In this document: positions 1-6,611 of the stretch, one piece after another
Numbering within the stretch: the first letter of the stretch is position 1
Layout of the letters: the number at the start of each line of letters is the position of its first letter
Assembly (NCBI GenBank): GCA_015487895.1
Contig: WFOW01000030.1
Coordinates: 1 to 6,611, forward strand
Reading direction: 5' to 3'
Length of the DNA stretch: 6,611 nucleotides
DNA from: Gammaproteobacteria bacterium
GTDB lineage: Bacteria; Pseudomonadota; Gammaproteobacteria; S144-34
Translations under genes and position numbers: made by a program
Notes under the pieces: generated by a model
The model's input: the letters and a program-made list of their open reading frames with translations, nothing else
Told to the model about the DNA's origin: nothing
Database searches by the model: none

Positions 1-91
1 CGTCTACCGCCAGGCCATCACCGCGGCGGGCATGGGCTGCCAGGCGGCCCTGGACGCCGAGCGCTACCTCGACGCCCTCGACGCCTCCTGA
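1..91 (+). CDS. trxB: Thioredoxin reductase, C-terminal end (partial)
   Basis: The last 29 codons of a gene that enters from the left; base 1 is the third base of a codon. The visible tail begins [20 protein letters not shown] and ends RYLDALDAS before a TGA stop. This closely matches the C-terminus of E. coli thioredoxin reductase (IYRQAITSAGTGC followed by [12 protein letters not shown]). In that family the segment belongs to the FAD domain, next to the isoalloxazine ring. The enzyme is a cytoplasmic flavoprotein that reduces thioredoxin with NADPH. The FAD and NADPH motifs and the redox CxxC lie outside the window, so only the family assignment is supported. A trxB gene upstream of aat is, as I recall, also the arrangement in Pseudomonas. 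Confidence 0.9.
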   Translation, partial: VYRQAITAAGMGCQAALDAERYLDALDAS

Positions 92-115
92 GCGCTCCGG
101 CGCCGGGCGCGCCGG

Positions 116-124
116 TGCTATGCT
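116..124 (+). promoter_or_regulatory. Extended -10 promoter candidate for aat-bpt
   Basis: TGCTATGCT fits the extended -10 pattern TGnTATAAT: the TG at 116-117 and four of six hexamer bases match. The segment 17 bases upstream (tccggc) does not resemble a -35 box, which extended -10 promoters can tolerate. A transcript would begin near 131, about 55 bases before the aat start chosen here. The ATG at 120 lies inside this element, which argues against using it as the aat start. Sequence match only. Confidence 0.4.
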
Positions 125-185
125 TTGTCCGCGCGGGGGAGACCGCCCCCGTGGCGGCCGGCAGGCCAGGCGAGCCCGCACCGAG

Positions 186-917
186 ATGCGCCTTCCCGTC
201 ATTCTCGACCCGCGCGATCCGCACGCGCCCTTCCCGCCCGCGGAGGCGGCCCTGCGCGAGCCCGACGGGCTGCTGGCGGTGGGCGGCGACCTCCACCCGC
301 GCCGGCTGCTCCGCGCCTATCGGGCCGGCATCTTCCCCTGGTACGGCGAGGGCCAGCCCATCCTGTGGTGGTCGCCCGACCCGCGCGCGGTGCTGTTCCC
401 GGAGCGGGTGCACGTCTCGCGCAGCCTGCGGCGCACGCTGCGCCGTGGCCGCTTCCGCGTGACCGCCGACCGGGACTTCGCCGCGGTCATCGAGGCCTGC
501 GCCACCGTCCCGCGCCGCGGCCAGGACGGGACCTGGATCACGCCGGAGATGGCGGCCGCCTACCGCCGCCTCCACGCCCTCGGCCACGCCCACTCGATCG
601 AGGTATGGGACGAGGGCGGCGGGCTCGCCGGCGGCCTCTATGGGGTGGCGATCGGCCGCGTCTTCTTCGGCGAGTCCATGTTCAGCCGCCGCAGCGACGC
701 CTCCAAGGTGGCGCTCGTCGCCCTCTGCCGCGCGCTCTCGGCCTGGGGCTACGGCCTCGTCGACTGCCAGGTGGCCTCGCCGCACCTGATGCGCATGGGC
801 GCCGAGCTCCTGCCGCGGCGACGCTTCCTCGAGCTGCTCGAGCGGCTCTGCCCCCAGGCGCCCGCGCCCGGCGCCTGGCGGGAGCTGCCGGCGGCGCCGG
901 AGGCCCCCGCCGCATGA
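186..917 (+). CDS. aat: Leucyl/phenylalanyl-tRNA--protein transferase
   Basis: A 243-residue cytoplasmic enzyme (E. coli Aat is 234) that moves Leu or Phe from aminoacyl-tRNA to proteins with N-terminal Lys or Arg, making them ClpS/ClpAP substrates. Family motifs appear in order: GLLAVGGDL (28-36), GIFPWY (48-53), WWSPDPR (61-67), TWITPEM (116-122), HSIEVW (136-141), [20 protein letters not shown] (149-168), ASKVAL (172-177) and DCQ (193-195). The last corresponds to the Asp186/Gln188 pair proposed as catalytic in E. coli. The frame is open back to an ATG at 120, but that would add 22 Arg/Gly-rich residues unlike any Aat and lies in a likely -10 box. The ATG at 186 puts the conserved MRLPVI start first and has AGGCGAG 11 bases upstream. 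The stop overlaps the bpt start (ATGA), implying translational coupling. The C-terminal tail after about residue 222 is Ala/Pro-rich and probably not part of the fold. Confidence 0.95.
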   Translation: MRLPVILDPRDPHAPFPPAEAALREPDGLLAVGGDLHPRRLLRAYRAGIFPWYGEGQPILWWSPDPRAVLFPERVHVSRSLRRTLRRGRFRVTADRDFAAVIEACATVPRRGQDGTWITPEMAAAYRRLHALGHAHSIEVWDEGGGLAGGLYGVAIGRVFFGESMFSRRSDASKVALVALCRALSAWGYGLVDCQVASPHLMRMGAELLPRRRFLELLERLCPQAPAPGAWRELPAAPEAPAA

Positions 918-1681
918 CCCGGCGCGAGCCGCGGCACGAGCTTGGCCGGCTCGCCTTCTACGCGAGCCGCGAGCACGCCTGCAGCTACCTGCCGGGGCGC
1001 CGCGCCACCACGCTCTTCGCCGACCCCTCGGCGCGCATGAGCAACCGGCTCTACGACCTGCTCTCCGAGCACGGCTTCCGCCGCAGCGGCGGCTACGTCT
1101 ACCGCCCCGCCTGCCGCGGCTGCGCCCGCTGCATCCCGGCGCGCATCCCGGTGGCGGACTTCCGCCCGAGCCGCAGCCAGCGGCGCGTGCTGGCGCGCAA
1201 CCGCGACCTGCGCGTGCGGCTGCTGCCGCCGGACTACCGCGAGGAGCACTTCGGGCTCTACCGCCGCTACATCGGCAGCCGCCACCGTGGCGGCGGCATG
1301 GACGACCCCACGCCCGAGCGCTACCTCGAGTTCCTGACCAGCCCCTGGAGCGACACCGCCTTCATCGAGATGCGCCTGCCGGACGGCGCCCTGGCGGCGG
1401 TCGCCGTGGCCGACCGCATGCCGCGCGGGTGGTCGGCCGTCTACACCTTCTTCGACCCCGCGCTCGGCCGGCGCAGCCTCGGCACTTACGCCGTGCTGTG
1501 GCAGGTGCGCGCCCTGCAGGCCCTGGGCCTGCCCTGGCTGTACCTCGGCTACTGGATCCCGGAGTGCCGCAAGATGGCCTACAAGGCGCGCTTCCTGCCG
1601 CTCGAGGTACAGCGCGAGGGCCGCTGGCGGCGGCTGGACTCGCCCGCGGCGGTCGAGGCCTTTCTCGCCGGCGAGCGCTAG
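914..1681 (+). CDS. bpt: Aspartate/glutamate leucyltransferase (Bpt; often named arginyltransferase Ate)
   Basis: A 255-residue protein of the bacterial ATE1-like family. It transfers Leu from Leu-tRNA to N-terminal Asp or Glu; the eukaryotic relative ATE1 transfers Arg. The N-terminal ATE domain (about 1-85) holds CSYLPGR (23-29), the phrase [19 protein letters not shown] (42-60) and a cysteine cluster C67-x2-C70-x2-C73 in [14 protein letters not shown]. The C-terminal GNAT-like domain (about 100-245) holds [10 protein letters not shown] (122-131), YTFFDP (177-182), [10 protein letters not shown] (186-195) and [18 protein letters not shown] (210-227). The start ATG overlaps the aat stop in ATGA, and the reading frame shows no break. 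E. coli lacks this gene; Vibrio and Pseudomonas have it. Leu rather than Arg specificity is inferred from the bacterial subfamily and from pairing with aat, ClpS and ClpA, not read from a residue. Confidence 0.93.
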   Translation: MTRREPRHELGRLAFYASREHACSYLPGRRATTLFADPSARMSNRLYDLLSEHGFRRSGGYVYRPACRGCARCIPARIPVADFRPSRSQRRVLARNRDLRVRLLPPDYREEHFGLYRRYIGSRHRGGGMDDPTPERYLEFLTSPWSDTAFIEMRLPDGALAAVAVADRMPRGWSAVYTFFDPALGRRSLGTYAVLWQVRALQALGLPWLYLGYWIPECRKMAYKARFLPLEVQREGRWRRLDSPAAVEAFLAGER

Positions 1682-1683
1682 TC

Positions 1684-1689
1684 CATAAT
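1684..1689 (+). promoter_or_regulatory. -10 promoter candidate for infA
   Basis: CATAAT matches five of six bases of TATAAT and is one of very few AT-rich spots in the region. It begins three bases after the bpt stop. The hexamer 17 bases upstream (tttctc, 1661-1666, inside bpt) is a poor -35. A transcript from here would have a leader of roughly 110 bases before infA. infA could equally be read through from aat-bpt. Confidence 0.35.
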
Positions 1690-1691
1690 CT

Positions 1692-1713
1692 GCCGCCTGC
1701 GCCGCGCGGCGGC
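1692..1713 (+). other. GC-rich stem-loop in the infA leader
   Basis: GCCGCC (1692-1697) pairs with GGCGGC (1708-1713), and GCG (1699-1701) pairs with CGC (1705-1707) around a three-base loop, with T1698 bulged: nine pairs in all. It lies just after the bpt stop and at the start of the proposed infA transcript. No T-run follows, so it is a weak terminator candidate for bpt and may instead be a 5' leader structure of infA. In a region this GC-rich, chance pairing is common. Confidence 0.3.
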
Positions 1714-1804
1714 CTCCCGCCGGGGGGACGGGAAGGCGCGGTCCGCGTGCGGCCGCCGCGGCTGCGCGCTCGGGACAACGGCGGAGGGCGAGAAAAGGGG
1801 TTCC

Positions 1805-2023
1805 ATGGCGAAGGAAGACCACATCGAGATGGAGGGCGAGGTCATCGAGACCCTGCCCAACACCATGTTCCGCGTGCGCCTGGACAACGGCCACGTGGTC
1901 ACCGCCCACATCTCGGGCAAGATGCGCAAGCACTACATCCGCATCCTCAAGGGCGACCGCGTCGTCGTCCAGCTCACCCCCTACGACCTCACCAAGGGCC
2001 GCATCGTCTACCGCCTCCGCTGA
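1805..2023 (+). CDS. infA: Translation initiation factor IF-1
   Basis: 72 residues, the standard length, forming one S1-like OB-fold. The protein starts [20 protein letters not shown] and contains [19 protein letters not shown] and [12 protein letters not shown], all near-invariant in bacterial IF-1. It binds the 30S A site during initiation together with IF-2 and IF-3. The start is fixed by the conserved MAKED. AGGGG (1796-1800) lies only four bases before the ATG, a short spacing, and a second purine run GGAGGG sits at 1783-1788. The 123-base gap after bpt is longer than needed for coupled translation and holds its own -10 candidate, so infA probably has its own promoter. The stop is nine bases from the stop of the convergent membrane-protein gene. 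Nothing in the protein is unusual. Confidence 0.98.
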   Translation: MAKEDHIEMEGEVIETLPNTMFRVRLDNGHVVTAHISGKMRKHYIRILKGDRVVVQLTPYDLTKGRIVYRLR

Positions 2024-2035
2024 GGCCCGGCCTCA
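2021..2035. repeat. Palindrome carrying the stop codons of two convergent genes
   Basis: TGAGGCCCGGCCTCA is a perfect inverted repeat of seven bases around one central C. Its left arm begins with the infA TGA (2021-2023) and its right arm, on the other strand, with the TGA of the membrane-protein gene (2033-2035). As RNA it can form a six-pair stem with a three-base CCG loop on either strand. Position suggests a shared bidirectional terminator, but there is no T-run on either side. Confidence 0.4.
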
Positions 2036-2680
2036 CCCGCCGGGCGCCGGCACCGGCCGCGCGAGCAGCCCCGTGAGGCCGACCCGGATCTCGAAGCGCC
2101 CGCGCCCCTCGACCGGCACGAAGACGGCGGAGCCGTATTCTGCGTCGACCAGCGGCGCGAGGAAGGCGTGCCGGCGGCGCAGGTCGAAGAGGTCGGGGCC
2201 CGCGCGCGGGGCGATGCGGTAGACCGTGCGCGGCCCGGCGCGCTCGCTCGCCAGGTCGCGGTAGCGGCCGCCGATGCGGTCGAGGGCGTAGGCGGTGTGG
2301 AGCCCGAGAAGCTGCGCCCACGGCTTCCACTTGAGCACGCGCGCGTCCACGTAGAGCGCATCGCCCGCGATCTCGTAGGCGCCCGCGCGCCCGTCCGGCA
2401 GGCGCACGCGGGCGAGGAAGCGGCGGGGCCCGCGCGGCTCCACGTCCACCACCGCCGCCACCTCCTCGCGCGTGAGGGCGCGGTAGCCGTGGGTGCCGAG
2501 GGCGAGGAGCGCAAGGAGCCCTGCGGTGCCCGCAAGCCCCAGCGCGGCGGCGAGGCCCGCCCCGCCGCGCAGCGCGCGCCCGCGGCGCAGGGCGGCCAGC
2601 GCCGCCCCGAGCGGCACGAGCGCGGCGGCGGCCGCCGCCGCGGCCGCCACGGCCAGCGCGCTGCCGCTCCACCCGGCCAT
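2033..2680 (-). CDS. Uncharacterised membrane protein, two N-terminal helices plus a soluble domain
   Basis: 215 residues of unknown function. Two hydrophobic segments (about 5-30, Ala-rich, and 40-62, Leu/Ala-rich) flank a basic turn, RRGRALR (32-38). By the positive-inside rule the turn is cytoplasmic, putting the remaining 150 residues in the periplasm. The soluble part holds HGYRALTREEVAAVVDV (64-80), LYVDARVLKWKPWAQLLGL (109-127), LDRIGGRYRD (133-142), DAEYGSAVFVPVEG (179-192) and the end GLLARP (204-209). From memory, this matches a conserved proteobacterial family, common in Pseudomonas and Halomonas, that databases label 'multidrug transporter' or 'cation/multidrug efflux pump'. Two helices do not support a pump, so I do not adopt that name. 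AGGA (2688-2691) lies seven bases before the ATG. It sits 62 bases downstream of clpA on the same strand and is convergent with infA. No clear promoter is visible. Confidence 0.8.
   Translation of the reverse strand: MAGWSGSALAVAAAAAAAAALVPLGAALAALRRGRALRGGAGLAAALGLAGTAGLLALLALGTHGYRALTREEVAAVVDVEPRGPRRFLARVRLPDGRAGAYEIAGDALYVDARVLKWKPWAQLLGLHTAYALDRIGGRYRDLASERAGPRTVYRIAPRAGPDLFDLRRRHAFLAPLVDAEYGSAVFVPVEGRGRFEIRVGLTGLLARPVPAPGG
2623..2640. repeat. 18-base perfect palindrome in a polyalanine stretch
   Basis: CGGCGGCGGCCGCCGCCG is its own reverse complement. It lies in the alanine run of the first membrane helix of the uncharacterised protein (about residues 14-20), some 40 bases into the gene. 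In the mRNA it could form seven G-C pairs around a GGCC loop. The likeliest origin is GCG/GCC alanine codon runs, not selection for the palindrome. Confidence 0.55.
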
Positions 2681-2718
2681 GGCCGGATCCTAGCGGGAAA
2701 GACGGAGCGGAGACGTGA

Positions 2719-2736
2719 CGCGGGCCGCGGCCCGCG
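2719..2736 (-). terminator. Palindromic hairpin just after clpA
   Basis: CGCGGGCCGCGGCCCGCG is a perfect palindrome starting seven bases past the clpA stop. It folds as seven G-C pairs with a CGCG loop. On the clpA strand the sequence after it is TCACGTCTCCGCTCCGTCTTTCC, pyrimidine-rich but without a true T-run, so termination may be partial or Rho-assisted. Partial read-through would feed the membrane-protein gene downstream. Confidence 0.5.
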
Positions 2737-2742
2737 CCGCCC

Positions 2743-5007
<2,265 letters not shown>

Positions 5008-5014
5008 GGCGGGG

Positions 5015-5021
5015 TCACCTC
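5015..5021 (-). promoter_or_regulatory. Strong ribosome binding site of clpA
   Basis: GAGGTGA on the - strand is a seven-base complement to the 16S rRNA tail, seven bases before the clpA ATG. It fixes the clpA start and allows translation independent of clpS, whose stop lies 23 bases upstream. It is clearly the best Shine-Dalgarno match in the window and contrasts with clpS, which has none. Confidence 0.8.
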
Positions 5022-5030
5022 ATCGGGCGC

Positions 5031-5351
5031 TCAGGCCTCCTCCATCGTGCACAGCAGCGGGTGCTGGTGCCGGCGCGAGTACTCGTTGACCTGGGCGACC
5101 TTGGTCTCTGCGATCTCGTAGGTGTAGACGCCGCACACGCCCTTCCCCCGCGTGTGCACCTGCAGCATGATCTGCGTGGCGCGGGGCCGGCTCATGCCGA
5201 AGAACTTCTCCAGCACCCGCACGACGAAGTCCATGGGCGTGTAGTCGTCGTTGAGCAGCACGACCTTGTACATGCGCGGCGGCTTCAGCCGCGGCCGCGC
5301 CTCCTCGACGACCACGCCGTGGTCGGTGTGCCGCTTCTCTCGCTCCCCCAT
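5031..5351 (-). CDS. clpS: ClpA adaptor and N-recognin ClpS
   Basis: 106 residues, the same length as E. coli ClpS. It binds proteins with N-terminal Leu, Phe, Tyr or Trp and delivers them to the ClpA N-domain. A flexible N-terminal tail (1-~22) precedes the fold, which opens [20 protein letters not shown] (22-41). The binding-pocket residues known from E. coli and Caulobacter are all present at E. coli numbering: N34, D35, D36, T38, M40 (gatekeeper), V43, M62, H66 and L99. Other conserved phrases are [17 protein letters not shown] (69-85) and [10 protein letters not shown] (97-106). The ATG at 5351 gives the family length. Another ATG seven bases upstream is out of frame. No Shine-Dalgarno sequence precedes the start, and a -10 candidate lies only 11-16 bases upstream. 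It is followed at 23 bases by clpA, its partner. Confidence 0.97.
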   Translation of the reverse strand: MGEREKRHTDHGVVVEEARPRLKPPRMYKVVLLNDDYTPMDFVVRVLEKFFGMSRPRATQIMLQVHTRGKGVCGVYTYEIAETKVAQVNEYSRRHQHPLLCTMEEA

Positions 5352-5361
5352 GGCTCATCGG

Positions 5362-5370
5362 ATTCTACCA
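5362..5370 (-). promoter_or_regulatory. Extended -10 promoter candidate for clpS-clpA
   Basis: On the - strand TGGTAGAAT fits TGnTATAAT, with the TG and five of six hexamer bases (TAGAAT, 5362-5367). The position for a -35 box 17 bases upstream (gcggag) is poor, as extended -10 promoters allow. Transcription would begin near 5355, leaving only about four bases before the clpS ATG: a nearly leaderless mRNA. Confidence 0.45.
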
Positions 5371-5429
5371 GACTCGGGCCGGGGCTCCGCGGGGCGGCCG
5401 TCGGCGTCCCGTTCCCGTATCTTAGGCGT

Positions 5430-5445
5430 AGCACAGGGCGTGCCA
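5430..5445 (-). promoter_or_regulatory. Sigma-54-like promoter element upstream of clpS
   Basis: On the - strand TGGCACGCCCTGTGCT matches the sigma-54 consensus TGGCACG-N4-TTGCW with one mismatch (G for the first T of the -12 half). The GG at -24 and GC at -12 have the required spacing. Transcription would begin near 5419, giving clpS a leader of about 68 bases. The element also contains the inverted repeat GCAC-N5-GTGC, so it could be a small operator or a chance match. Sigma-54 control of clpS is not established as far as I know. Confidence 0.3.
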
Positions 5446-5504
5446 CCCATGCAAACCATTGACCGCGCAGGGGCGGAAAAGTTCGAGACGGGACCGGGTG
5501 GCAA

Positions 5505-5548
5505 GGGCGCCGACGCCCCGGCGGCACGCCGCCGCCGGACCGGCGCCC
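5505..5548 (-). terminator. Long two-part hairpin after icd
   Basis: An outer stem GGGCGCCG (5505-5512) pairs perfectly with CGGCGCCC (5541-5548), and an inner stem CCGGCGGC (5518-5525) with GCCGCCGG (5531-5538) around a five-base loop. A 5/2 internal loop separates them. It starts four bases beyond the icd stop, the position expected of an icd terminator. Only CTTGCC follows on the icd strand rather than a T-run, so Rho-independent termination is not certain. It may also protect the mRNA 3' end. The remaining part of this 200-base gap shows no gene. Confidence 0.5.
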
Positions 5549-5551
5549 GCC

Positions 5552-6611
<1,060 letters not shown>

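Noticed and set aside
92..110. Hairpin GCGC-T-CCG / CGG-GCGC as a trxB terminator
   Set aside because: Only seven pairs with a bulge and no T-run; in sequence this GC-rich such pairing is frequent, so I do not list it.
120..185. ATG at 120 as the aat start
   Set aside because: It would add 22 residues not found in Aat proteins and lies within the extended -10 element. The ATG at 186 starts the conserved sequence.
125..913. N-terminal extension of the bpt frame through the whole of aat
   Set aside because: This part lies in another frame of aat and encodes Arg/Pro/Ala-rich sequence. Bpt homology starts at the ATG at 914, which gives the usual family length.
749..1933. A 394-codon - strand frame opposite bpt and part of infA
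   Set aside because: It runs antisense across two well-conserved genes and their gap, and the product is Ala/Val/Arg-rich with no motif.
5459..5487. TTGACC at 5459-5464 as a -35 box on the + strand
   Set aside because: The segment 17 bases downstream (ttcgag) is not a -10 box, and there is no + strand gene after it.

Overview
The window is very GC-rich chromosomal DNA from what looks like a gammaproteobacterium. The gene order (end of trxB, then aat, bpt, infA, with clpA, clpS and icd on the other strand) is the order I recall from Pseudomonas and relatives. The protein sequences (IF-1, ClpA, ClpS, NADP-dependent Icd) read as typical gammaproteobacterial versions. The extreme GC content would suit a high-GC lineage such as the Ectothiorhodospiraceae/Chromatiales, but the species cannot be named from the sequence.

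Left arm, + strand (1-2023): the last 29 codons of trxB; a short gap with an extended -10 promoter candidate; aat and bpt overlapping by 4 bases (ATGA); a 123-base leader with a -10 candidate and a GC hairpin; then infA. Right arm, - strand (6611 down to 2033): icd (its first ~61 codons lie outside the window); a 200-base intergenic region with a long hairpin after icd and two promoter candidates for clpS; clpS and clpA, 23 bases apart; a palindromic hairpin after clpA; then an uncharacterised two-helix membrane protein gene convergent with infA, only 9 bases between their stop codons.

Four of the genes form one pathway, the bacterial N-degron (N-end rule) route. Aat adds Leu/Phe to N-terminal Lys/Arg, and Bpt adds Leu to N-terminal Asp/Glu. 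ClpS recognises the resulting primary destabilising residues and passes the substrate to ClpA, which unfolds it into ClpP (not in the window). All key residues I could check in these proteins are intact.

I see no mobile element, CRISPR array, phage gene, rRNA or tRNA, and no gap longer than about 200 bases. This is mostly a conserved housekeeping region. The points worth a second look are the small membrane protein inserted between infA and clpA, the sigma-54-like element and near-leaderless start of clpS, the lack of cspD between clpS and icd, and a palindrome carrying the stop codons of two convergent genes.
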